A stretch of DNA of 64,000 nt from Flagellimonas lutaonensis (GCF_000963865.1 NZ_CP011071.1:3150001-3214000); one strand, 5' to 3'; shown: positions 35,052-45,008, counted from the stretch's first letter. Notes: generated by a model not told the origin, from the letters alone. Numbers and translations: made by a program.

Positions 35052-35765
35052 TTATAGTTGACGCTCGTATTGTGACAGAATAAATCGGTCAGATCCTAGG
35101 GGTTAAATCTGGTTTTAAACATTTGCCACAGTTTTCATAAGTCGTTGGCCAAAAGCCAAAATACTGGCAACAATGTTTTTAGGGAAACGGGTTGTATTAT
35201 TCAATCTGGCCGATTTTGAATACAGGAAAGGACGCTTTTTTTAGCGTCCTTTCCTTGTTTATCATATGTTACAGCAGCATCCATATTCTCTTATGTTCTT
35301 ATTTTTCTTGACAAACTATCAGAAAAACCATCTTAACAAAATGTGCATTTGAACGAAAATGACTACAAAAAATATGTTATTTTTTAAAAACCATTTATAT
35401 TGACCCTTGAATAATACAACCCTAATTCAAAAAAAGTCCTAAATCTTACGCTTATGAAAACGTATTTCTACACCAAAACAGCTACTTGGCCACAATTGTC
35501 AACCAATCCCATACGCTTTAATGGGTTTAAACCCGGTACAGTTCAGTAACCGCGGTTTTTCATTTTTATCGGCTTTTGTAACCTAAGGGCAACGTAAATC
35601 GGACAGTTTGTCCTTTTTCCTGCCTAGGCGGTGCAATCCCTTTGTGCTACAAATAGAAGCCCCTAGCCCCCTACAATACTCTGGGCCCACCATTGGTTAA
35701 AATTCCTTTGGTGTCGCCGACACTGTATTGATGCTATATACCAGATAACCCAAATCATTAACGAC
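35052..35765 (+). other. 714-bp intergenic region
   Basis: No gene I can support. It holds the terminator at 35225-35254, a 31-codon ORF at 35454-35549 (MKTYFYTK) without other evidence, and a GTGTCG/CGACAC hairpin about 45 bp before the response regulator gene. The long region upstream of a regulator may hold control sites, but none is identifiable by eye. Confidence 0.4.
35225..35254 (+). terminator. Rho-independent terminator
   Basis: GGAAAGGACGCT (35225-35236) pairs perfectly with AGCGTCCTTTCC (35243-35254) around a T6 loop, followed by TTGTTTATC. Likely end of the transcript of the PD40 gene. Confidence 0.8.
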
Positions 35766-36410
35766 ATGAGAACGACCATGACCAAGGTCATCATCATTGA
35801 CAGAGACCTACAACTACACCAACTTTACGGATCATACTTTGAAAATGCCCCTGAGTACGAATTGATCGGTATTTACGACAAGGTAAGCGCCGTTTTGTAC
35901 GACATGGGGAGATCCATGCCCGACATCATCATCTCAGAAGTTTCGCTCAGCGGAATTTCAGGCTTGGAGGGAATCGAACACCTAAGAAAAAGGGATGCCT
36001 CTATCAAAATATTGATCATGAGCCAACAAAGTGATTTTGAAATCATCAAAAAAGCGTTCAAAAAAGGGGCCAATGGCTATTTGACCAAACCGGTTACCCG
36101 TAACCGCTTGTTCCATGCCCTAGATTCCATCCAACAATATGGTGCTGCCCTAGGGCACGATGTTGCCAAGATGATCATCAGTTCCTTTCAGCGAAAACCG
36201 CTAAAGACATTCTCAAAAAGGGAAAACCAAATCATCGAGTATCTTGGTCAGGGGTTCACATACAAGGATATCGCAGAAAAGCTCTTCGTTACACCGAGTA
36301 CCGTGAATTTTCACATTCAGAACATTTATTTGAAACTGAATGTAAACTCAAAATCGGAGGCACTCGAGAAGTTGCGACAACTCGAAGCTTTTCAATTGGA
36401 CCATAGCTAA
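35766..36410 (+). CDS. LuxR-type response regulator with Glu at the phosphoacceptor site
   Basis: 214 residues: a receiver domain (about 6-125) and a LuxR-type HTH (about 147-205: TFSKRENQIIEYLGQGFTYKDIAEKLFVTPSTVNFHIQNIYLKL). In the receiver, D12, S86 and K108 (LTKP) are in place. The phosphoacceptor position, normally Asp in PDxxxxDxxMPG, is Glu58 in PDIIISEVSLSG. Glu mimics phospho-Asp in many receivers, so it may be active without a kinase (inference). No histidine kinase gene is adjacent. ATG 35778 (MTKVII) is an alternative start. Confidence 0.9.
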   Translation: MRTTMTKVIIIDRDLQLHQLYGSYFENAPEYELIGIYDKVSAVLYDMGRSMPDIIISEVSLSGISGLEGIEHLRKRDASIKILIMSQQSDFEIIKKAFKKGANGYLTKPVTRNRLFHALDSIQQYGAALGHDVAKMIISSFQRKPLKTFSKRENQIIEYLGQGFTYKDIAEKLFVTPSTVNFHIQNIYLKLNVNSKSEALEKLRQLEAFQLDHS

Positions 36411-36430
36411 TATTTTATATTTGAAATAAA

Positions 36431-36459
36431 AAAACCCGCAATTTAAAATTGCGGGTTTT
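36431..36459. terminator. Bidirectional terminator
   Basis: AAAACCCGCAATTT (36431-36444) and AAATTGCGGGTTTT (36446-36459) form a long perfect hairpin with A and T tracts on both sides. It serves the convergent response regulator and dnaK genes. Confidence 0.85.
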
Positions 36460-36481
36460 AATTTAATTTAGCCTATTAAGG

Positions 36482-38401
36482 TTACTTGACTTCTTCGAAG
36501 TCTACGTCTTCTACATTGTCGCCTTCAGCGGCACCACTTGAGGCACTGTCGCCCCCGGCATCGGCAGATGCCCCGCCACCATTGGCCTGGGCAGCTTCAG
36601 CCTGCGCTTTGTACATTTCCTCCGAAGCAACTTTCCAAGCTTCATTGATCTTTGTCAAAGCGGGTTCTATAACCGCCACATCTTTGCTCTCGTAGGCCTT
36701 CTTCAATTCTTCCAGAGCTTCCTCGATTGGCTTTTTCTTGTCATCAGACAATTTATCGCCAAACTCTTTCAGTTGCTTTTCGGTCTGGAAGATCATGGCA
36801 TCGGCCTCGTTCAGCTTGTCTGCCTTTTCTTTGGCCTTCTTATCGGCCTCGGCATTCGCTTCGGCTTCCGCCTTCATTTTTTCTATTTCCTCTTCCGTCA
36901 ACCCTGATGAGGCCTCGATTCTGATATCCTGTGACTTGCCCGTGGCCTTATCGGTAGCTGACACCTTGATGATACCATTGGCATCGATGTCAAAGGTTAC
37001 CTCGATCTGGGGCACACCCCTTGGCGCTGGTGGAATACCGTCTAGGTGGAACCTACCTATGGTCTTGTTGTCTGCGGCCATGGGACGCTCACCTTGTAGC
37101 ACATGTATCTCGACCGAAGGTTGGTTATCTGCTGCGGTAGAGAAAATCTGTGACTTTTTGGTAGGTATGGTCGTGTTCGCCTCGATCAATTTGGTGAACA
37201 CACCGCCCATGGTCTCAATACCCAGTGAAAGTGGGGTAACATCCAACAGCAATACATCTTTGACGTCCCCTGTCAAAACACCACCTTGAATGGCCGCTCC
37301 AATGGCTACCACTTCATCGGGGTTCACCCCTTTTGATGGCTTCTTGCCAAAGAATTTTTCAACCGCTTCTTGTACGGCTGGTATTCGGGTAGAACCACCT
37401 ACCAAGATGATCTCATCGATATCGCTCTTTGAAAGTCCGGCTGCCTTTAGGGCAGACTCGCAGGGCTCAATGGTCCGTTTTACCAAATCGTCGATCATCT
37501 GCTCGAACTTGGGTCGAGATAACGTTTTGACCAAGTGCTTGGGGCCTGAACCCGTAGCAGTAATATAGGGTAGGTTGATCTCGGTCTGGGTCGAAGATGA
37601 TAGTTCGATCTTTGCTTTTTCGGCAGCTTCTTTCAAACGCTGCAAAGCAATCGAATCTTCACGCAGATCGATACCTTCTTCTTTCTTAAACTCTTCTGCC
37701 AACCAATCAATAATTTTCTGGTCAACATCGTCACCTCCTAAGTGGGTATCACCATCCGTGGCCAACACTTCGAATACGCCGTCACCCAACTCTAAGATAG
37801 ATACGTCGTGGGTACCGCCTCCGAAGTCAAAAACAACCACTTTTTGATCTTTGTCCTTTTTGTCCAATCCGTAGGCCAATGATGCTGCAGTGGGCTCATT
37901 GATGATACGCTCTACGGTCAGGCCTGCGATTTCACCCGCCTCTTTGGTCGCCTGACGCTGGGCATCGTTGAAGTAGGCCGGTACGGTAATCACCGCGCGG
38001 GTCACATCTTGGCCCAGATAATCTTCTGCGGTCTTCTTCATTTTTTGAAGAATCATGGCCGATAGTTCTTGCGGTGTGTACAACCTGCCATCGATATCGA
38101 CACGGGGCGTATCGTTATCGCCTTTGACCACTTTATAGGCTACCCGTTTTGCTTCATCCTTAACTTCAGAAAACTTGGTGCCCATAAATCGTTTAATGGA
38201 ATATATGGTCTTTTCAGGGTTGGTTACCGCTTGCCGTTTGGCCGGGTCGCCAACCTTTATTTCACCTCCCTCGACAAAGGCAATAACCGAAGGGGTGGTT
38301 CTTTTTCCTTCCGCATTGGGTATTACTACAGGCTCGTTACCTTCCATTACCGAAACGCACGAGTTGGTAGTACCCAAGTCTATACCAATAATTTTACTCA
38401 T
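36482..38401 (-). CDS. dnaK: Chaperone protein DnaK (Hsp70)
   Basis: 639 residues, full length. ATPase domain: [71 protein letters not shown]. The usual FGGGTFD has His in place of Phe. Substrate domain: [14 protein letters not shown], then a helical lid and a Gly/Ala-rich tail ending EDVDFEEVK. No dnaJ or grpE lies next to it. Expect heat-shock control, though no operator is recognisable. Confidence 0.97.
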   Translation of the reverse strand: MSKIIGIDLGTTNSCVSVMEGNEPVVIPNAEGKRTTPSVIAFVEGGEIKVGDPAKRQAVTNPEKTIYSIKRFMGTKFSEVKDEAKRVAYKVVKGDNDTPRVDIDGRLYTPQELSAMILQKMKKTAEDYLGQDVTRAVITVPAYFNDAQRQATKEAGEIAGLTVERIINEPTAASLAYGLDKKDKDQKVVVFDFGGGTHDVSILELGDGVFEVLATDGDTHLGGDDVDQKIIDWLAEEFKKEEGIDLREDSIALQRLKEAAEKAKIELSSSTQTEINLPYITATGSGPKHLVKTLSRPKFEQMIDDLVKRTIEPCESALKAAGLSKSDIDEIILVGGSTRIPAVQEAVEKFFGKKPSKGVNPDEVVAIGAAIQGGVLTGDVKDVLLLDVTPLSLGIETMGGVFTKLIEANTTIPTKKSQIFSTAADNQPSVEIHVLQGERPMAADNKTIGRFHLDGIPPAPRGVPQIEVTFDIDANGIIKVSATDKATGKSQDIRIEASSGLTEEEIEKMKAEAEANAEADKKAKEKADKLNEADAMIFQTEKQLKEFGDKLSDDKKKPIEEALEELKKAYESKDVAVIEPALTKINEAWKVASEEMYKAQAEAAQANGGGASADAGGDSASSGAAEGDNVEDVDFEEVK

Positions 38402-38599
38402 ATTTTTAAAGTTCTAGTGTTGAAATTCGTTTTTCGCTCGCCCAAAGACTGTCAATGATCGTGCCATCGGCAGAAATATGACAAGGTGGCAGTTTTATAG
38501 AACAACATAATTGTTTTTACCTACAAAATGGCGTATAACCAATCTAAAATTATTTTGATTTCAATTTGATCAAATGCTATTTCATTGACAACCCATATG

Positions 38600-38607
38600 T
38601 ATCTTTG
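38600..38607 (+). promoter_or_regulatory. -7 element upstream of the serine dehydratase
   Basis: TATCTTTG fits TAnnTTTG and lies 17 bp before the ATG at 38625. The -33 element is weak (TTTC at 38580-38583). Confidence 0.5.
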
Positions 38608-38624
38608 ATCAAACGACCAGACCA

Positions 38625-40049
38625 ATGGAATGCATCAGCATTTTTGATATGCTCAAAATAGGTGTGGGCCCTTCGAGCTCGCATACGTTGGGCCCTTGGC
38701 GGGCCGCCGAGCGGTGGATTTCCGAACTGATCGAGGAGGGGATCTTCTATGATGTTAAAAAGGTGCAGGTACACCTTTTCGGGTCGCTCTCACTTACAGG
38801 AAAGGGTCACGCCACCGATTTGGCAGTCGTATTGGGCCTTTCAGGTACAGATCCCGAAACCATACCGGTAGCCGATATAGAAGGTATCGTGGCGCAGGTC
38901 AAAGAAAGCGGCGAACTTATCTTCAACGGACTTTCAACCATTCCCTTTGTCATTGAAGAGGATATTGTTTTCGAAAAAGACTTTTTGCCCTTTCATGCCA
39001 ACGGTATACGCTTTACGGCCATACTTGGATCAGGTGAAGCCGTCAGTGAGACCTACTACTCCATCGGCGGTGGGTTTGTGGTGAAAGAAGAACGCATCAA
39101 CTCAAAAAGAAACCGGGAGACCTTCAAAACCTTTCCTTTCCCTATCCAAACAGGGAAAGAGTTGTTGCAGCATTGCAAAACCGGGCAAAAAAGCATTTCA
39201 GAGATTGTATTGCAGAACGAATTGTCGCTAAGAACCGAAGAAGAAATAGACGAAAAATTACGGCAAATTTGGGATGCCATGCTCGAGTGTATGTACTTGG
39301 GCTGCCATACCGAGGGTAAATTGCCCGGTGGCCTCAATGTAAAACGTCGGGCCTATGAGATGCACCAAAAGCTGAAGGGCGATCTGCCCTACTCCAATCC
39401 CCAAGAATGGTTGGAGGCCATTCGGCTTACAGAGGTTAAATTTCGCTCCATACTAAAATGGGTAAGCTGTTTCGCCTTGGCCGTCAACGAGGTAAACGCC
39501 TCATTGGGCCGGGTGGTCACGGCGCCCACCAATGGCAGTGCTGGAGTCATTCCGGCCGTATTGATGTATTATATGGTCATTGAAAACCACGAGGCCGATT
39601 TCAAGCATCTAAAGAAGTTTTTGCTGGTGGCCGGCGAAATTGGCAGCATCTTTAAAAAGGGGGCCACCATTTCAGCGGCCATGGGCGGTTGCCAAGCAGA
39701 AATCGGGGTATCATCGGCCATGGCCGCCGGTGCATTGACCGAATTGATGGGCGGTACGCCCGAACAGGTGTTGATGGCCGCCGAAATCGCCATGGAACAC
39801 CATTTGGGGCTCACCTGTGATCCCATTGCCGGTCTGGTACAGGTACCGTGTATCGAACGCAACAGCATGGGGGCCATAAAGGCCATCAATGCCGCCGAAC
39901 TTGCTTTGGATAGCGACCCTGAAGAGGCCAAAGTGCCTTTTGACAAGGTGGTCAACACCATGTGGGAGACCGCCAAGGACATGAACAGCAAATACAAGGA
40001 AACCTCTGAAGGCGGCCTTGCGGTCGGTGTTAACCTCAGTGATTGCTGA
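38625..40049 (+). CDS. sdaA: L-serine ammonia-lyase, single-chain Fe-S type
   Basis: Deaminates L-serine to pyruvate with a [4Fe-4S] cluster. 474 residues join the beta-type domain (about 1-160: DMLKIGVGPSSSHTLGPWRAAERW, GKGHATDLAVVLGLSG) and the alpha-type domain (about 190-474) in one chain. The cluster-binding cysteines are visible in GGCQAEIGVSSAMAA, GLTCDPIAGLVQVPCIERN and a third Cys at the C-terminus (NLSDC). Transcribed alone from a TAnnTTTG promoter. Confidence 0.95.
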   Translation: MECISIFDMLKIGVGPSSSHTLGPWRAAERWISELIEEGIFYDVKKVQVHLFGSLSLTGKGHATDLAVVLGLSGTDPETIPVADIEGIVAQVKESGELIFNGLSTIPFVIEEDIVFEKDFLPFHANGIRFTAILGSGEAVSETYYSIGGGFVVKEERINSKRNRETFKTFPFPIQTGKELLQHCKTGQKSISEIVLQNELSLRTEEEIDEKLRQIWDAMLECMYLGCHTEGKLPGGLNVKRRAYEMHQKLKGDLPYSNPQEWLEAIRLTEVKFRSILKWVSCFALAVNEVNASLGRVVTAPTNGSAGVIPAVLMYYMVIENHEADFKHLKKFLLVAGEIGSIFKKGATISAAMGGCQAEIGVSSAMAAGALTELMGGTPEQVLMAAEIAMEHHLGLTCDPIAGLVQVPCIERNSMGAIKAINAAELALDSDPEEAKVPFDKVVNTMWETAKDMNSKYKETSEGGLAVGVNLSDC

Positions 40050-40100
40050 GCGTATTTAGGGGCTTGCAGTGCAAAAGTTTACAAAAGGCAAATACAAACC

Positions 40101-40661
40101 ATGAAAAAGAAACTCCTTATTGTTTTGGCGATGGTTCTTGTGGTGGCCGCGGCAGTGGGCCGCTTCCATTATTCAAAAATCATCAATGCAAAGGGCAGCG
40201 CAGGCATCCTCTATCTAGAACCAGAAGACAAGTTTGAAACGTTTGCCGACATTATTTCACATCCCGCCCTTCAAAACAAGGTGGTCTATGTCGATTTTTG
40301 GTTTACGGGCTGCCCCTATTGTCGTAGGGAATTCAAAGCCATGCCAATGGTGAAGGCCCACTTTAAGGACAACGAAGATTTGGTGTTTCTCTATTTGGGA
40401 AAAGACAGGCGCATACCGGGTGAAAAATTTCGGTGGAAAAAAATAATCGCGGACAAAAACCTGACCGGGGCACACTACTTTATGGGTATCGACCAATACC
40501 AAAATATCTGGAAAGAGACCGTTAAAGACACCTCGGTGACCCAAGGCTTTCCACACTTTTTGATCGTTGACCGCAAGGGCACTATCGTCGATGACGATGC
40601 CCCATGGCCAAGTGAGCCCGCGCTTATCGCCGCGTTGGAAGAGGTGTTGGCAAACCCTTAA
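40101..40661 (+). CDS. Membrane-anchored thioredoxin-like protein (TlpA type)
   Basis: 186 residues. N-terminal anchor or signal (KKLLIVLAMVLVVAAAVG), then a periplasmic thioredoxin fold with VVYVDFWFTGCPYCRREFKAMPMV (CPYC) and the cis-Pro in GFPHFLIVDRKG. Likely receives electrons from DsbD for disulfide or cytochrome work (inference). Last gene before the terminator at 40831 and the cassette cluster. Confidence 0.85.
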   Translation: MKKKLLIVLAMVLVVAAAVGRFHYSKIINAKGSAGILYLEPEDKFETFADIISHPALQNKVVYVDFWFTGCPYCRREFKAMPMVKAHFKDNEDLVFLYLGKDRRIPGEKFRWKKIIADKNLTGAHYFMGIDQYQNIWKETVKDTSVTQGFPHFLIVDRKGTIVDDDAPWPSEPALIAALEEVLANP

Positions 40662-40830
40662 ACCATATCCGATAACAAAAACTTAAGCGTTTGGAAACAT
40701 TTGTAAACACTTGGAAATGTTTAAATCGCGCTTTGAGCACTAGAATTGTACCTTTTTATCAAATTATCCCTTTTTTTGCCATATTGCATATAACCAAGAT
40801 GGTCGATGATGCCTCCGGCCCATAAAAAAC

Positions 40831-40859
40831 GGGCGGTATCATACCGCCCTCCCTTTTTT
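40831..40859 (+). terminator. Rho-independent terminator before the cassette cluster
   Basis: GGGCGGTAT (40831-40839), a one-base centre, and ATACCGCCC (40841-40849), followed by a run of six T. It separates the thioredoxin gene from the first attC-like site, 16 bp further on. Confidence 0.8.
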
Positions 40860-40874
40860 ACTATCATCTACCAT

Positions 40875-41058
40875 CGGCCAGGCAGTACGACTGCATATTC
40901 GCTATATTTAACAATGAAACCATAATCGGGCCATTCGCTCCTGACCCAAGACACTGTGGACATCAGGGAGCCATAGCGAATATGCGTCTAATGGCGACCC
41001 CTAGCTAATGCAAGCTACGCTTGCAACGCTACTCGCCATAGCCGCCTGGCCGTTAGGC
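40875..41058 (+). repeat. attC-like site A (left end of cassette cluster)
   Basis: A 184-bp nested palindrome ending in the core GTTAGGC (41052-41058), which fits the integron consensus GTTRRRY. Outer arms: CGGCCAGGC (40875-40883) and GCCTGGCCG (41044-41052). Next: GCATATTCGCTAT (40893-40905) and ATAGCGAATATGC (40973-40985). A sub-hairpin has ATGGCGA (40991-40997) and TCGCCAT (41033-41039) around a CAAGC/GCTTG stem. All arms are perfect. Confidence 0.7.
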
Positions 41059-41073
41059 ATAACTTAAAGTAAT

Positions 41074-41778
41074 ATGGAAAACAGAATCAAATCACTTGAA
41101 AGGAAATCAAAGGTTCAAACAGTTATAATGTTAGCATTAGCCATAGGTTTAATTTGGCTGTATATTGATCCATTCAACAAAACTAATGATGATGTTTTGC
41201 AGACTAAAGGAATTATTGTTCAAGACGATACTGGGAATCCGAGAATTGCAATAGGATTTCCTATTGACAATAAATACAGGAAAAGGAAAGATACTTTAAA
41301 TGGACTCGTTTTCATGGACAAAAATGGTATGGATAGAATTCATTTAGGACAGCATGGAAAGTTGTTTTTAGGAGGCAAATATCAGGAAAGATTAAATGAT
41401 GGTTGGTCTTTGTTTTTTAATGATAACAAAGGAGAAGAACGCTCAGGTTATGGATTCAGCGATGATGATAATAGTATAGGTCTAGGAATGGACTATGGAG
41501 GAGAGTTTGGTGGAGAAGCCATATATTTATATGCTGCACCAAATATCGCTTTTATGACTATTAATGCCGACCTTCAAAAAAATAAAGGAATTAGAGATAG
41601 AATAGTATTGTGGCATGAAACAGATAAAGATTTGAGTATTGCGAAAATAAGTGACTCCAAGAAAGACGGAAGAATTATTTTTAAAGCAGAAAAAGGCAGA
41701 AATCCTAAAATAGAATTAATCGATAGTTTAAATACTAAAAAAACAATGCCTAACAAGGTGTCCTATGAAAAGCACTAA
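41074..41778 (+). CDS. Cassette 1: membrane-anchored protein, unknown function
   Basis: 234 residues, AT-rich compared with flanking genes. N-terminal coiled stretch (MENRIKSLERKSKVQ) and one membrane anchor (TVIMLALAIGLIWLYI), then an extracytoplasmic region with GIIVQDDTGNPRIAIGFPIDN, GLVFMDKNGMDRIHLGQHGKLFLGG and GLGMDYGGEFGGEAIYLYAAPN. These D.G..R..IG motifs look like short beta repeats. I do not recognise the family. The ATG is 16 bp after the site A core, and the 3' end of the gene already contains the R''-like core GCCTAAC of the next site, as in integron cassettes. Confidence 0.7.
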   Translation: MENRIKSLERKSKVQTVIMLALAIGLIWLYIDPFNKTNDDVLQTKGIIVQDDTGNPRIAIGFPIDNKYRKRKDTLNGLVFMDKNGMDRIHLGQHGKLFLGGKYQERLNDGWSLFFNDNKGEERSGYGFSDDDNSIGLGMDYGGEFGGEAIYLYAAPNIAFMTINADLQKNKGIRDRIVLWHETDKDLSIAKISDSKKDGRIIFKAEKGRNPKIELIDSLNTKKTMPNKVSYEKH

Positions 41779-42001
41779 GGGAGTCTCCCAAAGACAGCGA
41801 TTATGTTGTTTTTGTCTTAAACCACCCTTTTTCTTTTAATATAACTTGCTCCGCATCCTATGTGTGATGGTTCTAAATACAAAACACTAAGAATATAACG
41901 ATCACATGACTATTGATTTTCTTATATTTCCGTAAAATTCGCAGCCGTTGCCCAACTCGCCCACTGCTATCGCAGATGGCGTACATAGCGCGGCGTTGGC
42001 A
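41748..42001 (+). repeat. attC-like site B
   Basis: 254 bp from GCCTAAC (41748-41754), inside the end of cassette 1, to the core GTTGGCA (41995-42001). GCCTAAC is the exact complement of GTTAGGC at the left end of cassette 1, and the match extends to 9 bp (ATGCCTAAC, 41746-41754). The right part contains a CGCC-CACTGC-TATC-GCAG-GGCG type hairpin and a GTTGCC...GGCAAC arm pair. The whole site is clearly related to site D. Confidence 0.72.
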
Positions 42002-42013
42002 ACAATTAATAGA

Positions 42014-43000
42014 ATGAAAAAAACACTGATAATACTTTTATCGATTTCTATACTTTCCTGCACAGAAGAAAAGAAAGGTTTTCCGGATTATTTAAAAAGC
42101 CTTTACGATTTAGAGCTTCCGTTGAGTTTTGACCTTAACTCTAGAATGGATGCATCTAAAAACTATGATTCAACTCTATTTGAGACATATAAACATGTTT
42201 GGACATATGCACCTTATGGGATTGCATTCAAAAATGATAAGGTAGTTGGTGTTATTGAATATTCAATAACCGATAATGGATTAGCTCCATTTTTAATAAC
42301 CCTGGACAATCAAGGAAATAAGATTGACTCACTTAATATTTTAGGAAACACACGCTTCGGGAAACAGGGGCAAACGCTAGAAAGTGCAGTTTTATATGCT
42401 GATTTAAAATTAGTAGTTACAGACTCTTCAAGATCATGGTTAATTGACTATGATTACAACAAAATCCCTAACACAACCGAATTAAGAGTAACGACTACGA
42501 CCTACCAAATTCTAGAAAACGGGAAAATTGAGCAGATTGATAAAAGTGAACCAATAATTACCAAGCCAGACACGAAATCAGAAGCAGAATTATTGGGCGT
42601 TTACGAATATGTCCATGAGTACAATACTGAAGATTTAATAGAAAATCATTATTTAGAATTTAAAGAAGGCCAATCATTCTATTATGGGACAAGTGACGAC
42701 TTTGACGAAGCAAGGGAAGGTTATTATCCAGGTTTTTTCAAGGCACAAATAGATAACCTAGAATTCAATGGAGAGAATTTAACATTTGATATTACCGTGA
42801 GTGATTCTATTTTTTACAAAAAACCTGTTACTCCTCTTTATCAAACAATTGGAAACGAGCCATGGGATATTGGTATCAGATATAACACTAGAAACTATCA
42901 GGGTATAGTTAACGGTGATACGATAACAATTCTCACTAAAGAATTTGATCCAAGAAAATTTATTAAGAAAAAAGTCGCTGACACGGCATATGGCAAATAG
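42014..43000 (+). CDS. Cassette 2: lipoprotein, unknown function
   Basis: 328 residues from ATG 42014 (MKKTLIILLSISILSCTEE, lipobox Cys about 16). The mature part is mostly beta and acidic, without a domain I recognise. YDLELPLSFDLNSRM and LLGVYEYVHEYNTEDLIENHYLEFKEGQSFYYGTSDD suggest two halves. The reading frame extends upstream to 41948 only because site B is open there. AT-rich. The start lies 12 bp after the core of site B. Confidence 0.7.
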   Translation: MKKTLIILLSISILSCTEEKKGFPDYLKSLYDLELPLSFDLNSRMDASKNYDSTLFETYKHVWTYAPYGIAFKNDKVVGVIEYSITDNGLAPFLITLDNQGNKIDSLNILGNTRFGKQGQTLESAVLYADLKLVVTDSSRSWLIDYDYNKIPNTTELRVTTTTYQILENGKIEQIDKSEPIITKPDTKSEAELLGVYEYVHEYNTEDLIENHYLEFKEGQSFYYGTSDDFDEAREGYYPGFFKAQIDNLEFNGENLTFDITVSDSIFYKKPVTPLYQTIGNEPWDIGIRYNTRNYQGIVNGDTITILTKEFDPRKFIKKKVADTAYGK

Positions 43001-43136
43001 GGAGTTCGGTGGTTTGGGAAAGCTCAGTTCCCTCGCCATGGTTGAAGCGATTTTGCTATATTTCCCTAAAATTCGCCACCAGTGACCCAACTCGCCCACT
43101 GCTGTCGCAGATGGCGTATATAGCGTGGCGTTAGCT
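43001..43136 (+). repeat. attC-like site C (short form)
   Basis: The right part (about 43066-43136) matches sites B and D: AAATTCGCC..., CCCACTGCTGTCGCAGATGGCG, and core GTTAGCT (43130-43136). The left part differs and is shorter, and the expected left core TGCCAAC is not present at the end of cassette 2. It may be diverged or a recombinant. Confidence 0.6.
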
Positions 43137-43148
43137 AACATTTGAAAA

Positions 43149-43766
43149 ATGATAACACATAGAATAGTTTTAATAATAATCATAGTTTTTACTTCTAACA
43201 CAGTTTTAGGACAAACCCCTGATTCGTTGAAAAAAGCTATGTTAGAAAAGATAAAATCTAGAGAACTATTTAAAGAAACTATCTATGAATTTAAAGGAAA
43301 GGAATTGCCGAAATTTGAACTAAATCTTTTAAGCGGAAAAAAACTCAATTCGGAATCCCTGAAAGGCAAACCAACAGTTATAAATTTTTGGTTTAGTAAT
43401 TGTGCACCTTGCATTGAAGAAATGCCACTTTTAAACGAAATTAAGTCTGAATTTGGAGATGAAGTGAATTTTATATCAATGACCTTCCAGAATCCGAATG
43501 CTGTTAATGAATTTCTAAAAACACACGATTTCGATTTTACTCACATCGTTAATTCAAAGGAATATATAAAAACTTTTGGAACGTTTGGTTATCCAAAGAC
43601 ACTAATTTTGGATAAAGATTTAATAATCGTTGAAATTGAAAAAATGATTCCAAAAGACATTGAAAACGAAGAAAAAAACAAAGCGGAATTCAAAGCACGG
43701 TTATCAAAACAACTGACTGAGCTAAAAAAACGACACTATCCCAATAAGTGTGTAAGTTTAAATTAG
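43149..43766 (+). CDS. Cassette 3: secreted TlpA-like thioredoxin (3' end altered by IS)
   Basis: 205 residues as read. Signal peptide (IVLIIIIVFTSNTVLGQ), then a thioredoxin fold with PTVINFWFSNCAPCIEEMPLL (CAPC) and cis-Pro in FGYPKTLILD. The last 11 residues come from the end of the inserted IS. Rejoining the two flanks through the 11-bp duplication gives ...LTELKKR followed by TAG, so the original protein had 195 residues and its stop lay within the attC-like core GTTAGCTAAC. Probably still functional. Starts 12 bp after the site C core. Confidence 0.8.
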   Translation: MITHRIVLIIIIVFTSNTVLGQTPDSLKKAMLEKIKSRELFKETIYEFKGKELPKFELNLLSGKKLNSESLKGKPTVINFWFSNCAPCIEEMPLLNEIKSEFGDEVNFISMTFQNPNAVNEFLKTHDFDFTHIVNSKEYIKTFGTFGYPKTLILDKDLIIVEIEKMIPKDIENEEKNKAEFKARLSKQLTELKKRHYPNKCVSLN

Positions 43767-43783
43767 CAGGGGTTTGACTTTAT

Positions 43784-44980
43784 TTAAAGTCTGACCCTTT
43801 TTTCATAGATCGTAAGGAACTGGTTCAGGATTATGCCCCAGTTCCTGATGGGCATAGACCATTTTTTGGTGGCCTCCCTTACGGCCAAATATACGGATTT
43901 CATCACGGCGTCGTCGGTCGGGAAGGACAGCTTGTTCTTGGTGTACTTGCGTATCTTCCCGTTCAGGTTCTCGATAAGGTTGGTGGTATAGATAATCTTG
44001 CGTATCTCCACAGGGAACTCGTAGAACACGGTCAGTTCGTCCCAGTTGTCCCTCCAGCTCCTTATGGCATAGGAGTACTTGCCCTCCCATTTCTGCGCGA
44101 AGTCCTCCAGGGCGGCCTTGGCGGCCTTCTCGTTGGGGGCGTTGTAGATGCCCTTCATGTCCGAGGTAAAGGCCTTTTTGTCCTTCCAGACCACGTAGCG
44201 GCATGCGTTGCGGATCTGGTGCACCACGCATATCTGGGTCTTGGATTCGGGGAAGACGTTCTTGGTGGTATCGGTAAAGCCGTTCAGGTTGTCGGTGGCC
44301 GTGATCAGGATGTCCTCGGTGCCACGGGCCTTCATGTCGGTAAGGACGGACATCCAGAAAGCGGCGGACTCGTTCTTGCCCAGCCACAGGCCGAGTACCT
44401 CCTTTTTCCCGTCCCTTCGCAAGCCTACGGCCACGTACACGGTCTTGTTGACGACCTTGGAGGATTCCCTGACCTTGAAGACGATGCCGTCCATCCATAC
44501 GATCAGATAGACCGGTTCCAGGGGACGGTTCTGCCATGCCGTGATGTCGGCGGCCACCTTTTCGGTGATACGCGATATGGTGGAGGTGGAGACATCGAAC
44601 CCGTAGGCCTCCCGTATCTGCTCCTCTATGTCACTGACCGACATGCCCTTGGCATAGAGCGATACAATTATATTTTCAAGCCCGTCGATCATGTTGCCCC
44701 GCTTGGGGACTATCATCGGGTTGAAACTGGCATCCCTATCCCTGGGAACGGCTATCTCGGATTCCCCGAAGGAAGTCCTTACCTTCTTCTTGGAATGCCC
44801 GTTGCGCTTGTTGGCATTGGACGAACGCTGGTGCCTTTGATAGTCCAGGTGGCCGTCGAGCTCGCCCTCGAGCATCTTCTCGATGCCGCGTTTTTGGAGT
44901 TCCTTCAGAAAACCGTTGAGCTCGTCCCCGGTCTTGAACTGTTTCAGAAAATCGTCGTTGAACAATTCTTCTTTCTTCAT
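43784..44980 (-). CDS. IS256-family (mutator-type) transposase
   Basis: 398 residues from ATG 44980 (MKKEELFND); the frame is open to 45025, but that would start inside the IS palindrome. The Transposase_mut domain has the DDE residues in [25 protein letters not shown] and [18 protein letters not shown], plus the C/H motif [13 protein letters not shown]. Full length, so the element may be active. Its G+C content is visibly higher than that of the cassettes around it. Confidence 0.93.
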   Translation of the reverse strand: MKKEELFNDDFLKQFKTGDELNGFLKELQKRGIEKMLEGELDGHLDYQRHQRSSNANKRNGHSKKKVRTSFGESEIAVPRDRDASFNPMIVPKRGNMIDGLENIIVSLYAKGMSVSDIEEQIREAYGFDVSTSTISRITEKVAADITAWQNRPLEPVYLIVWMDGIVFKVRESSKVVNKTVYVAVGLRRDGKKEVLGLWLGKNESAAFWMSVLTDMKARGTEDILITATDNLNGFTDTTKNVFPESKTQICVVHQIRNACRYVVWKDKKAFTSDMKGIYNAPNEKAAKAALEDFAQKWEGKYSYAIRSWRDNWDELTVFYEFPVEIRKIIYTTNLIENLNGKIRKYTKNKLSFPTDDAVMKSVYLAVREATKKWSMPIRNWGIILNQFLTIYEKRVRL

Positions 44981-45008
44981 GATGTGCAAAATATTTAAAA
45001 TTAGACAA

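Noticed and set aside
35454-35549. 31-codon ORF upstream of the response regulator
   Set aside because: No promoter, no coupling and no recognisable sequence; it may be a leader peptide, but nothing supports this.
37290-37568. Plus-strand ORFs opposite dnaK
   Set aside because: Several open antisense frames are expected opposite a gene with strong codon bias; none has a start context or recognisable product.
41948-42013. N-terminal extension of cassette 2
   Set aside because: These codons are part of attC-like site B and give the same peptide (TAIADG.HSAALA) as site D; they are recombination site, not protein.
43803-44537. 244-codon minus-strand ORF inside the transposase
   Set aside because: Arg/Gly-rich out-of-frame shadow of the IS256 transposase, caused by its high GC content.
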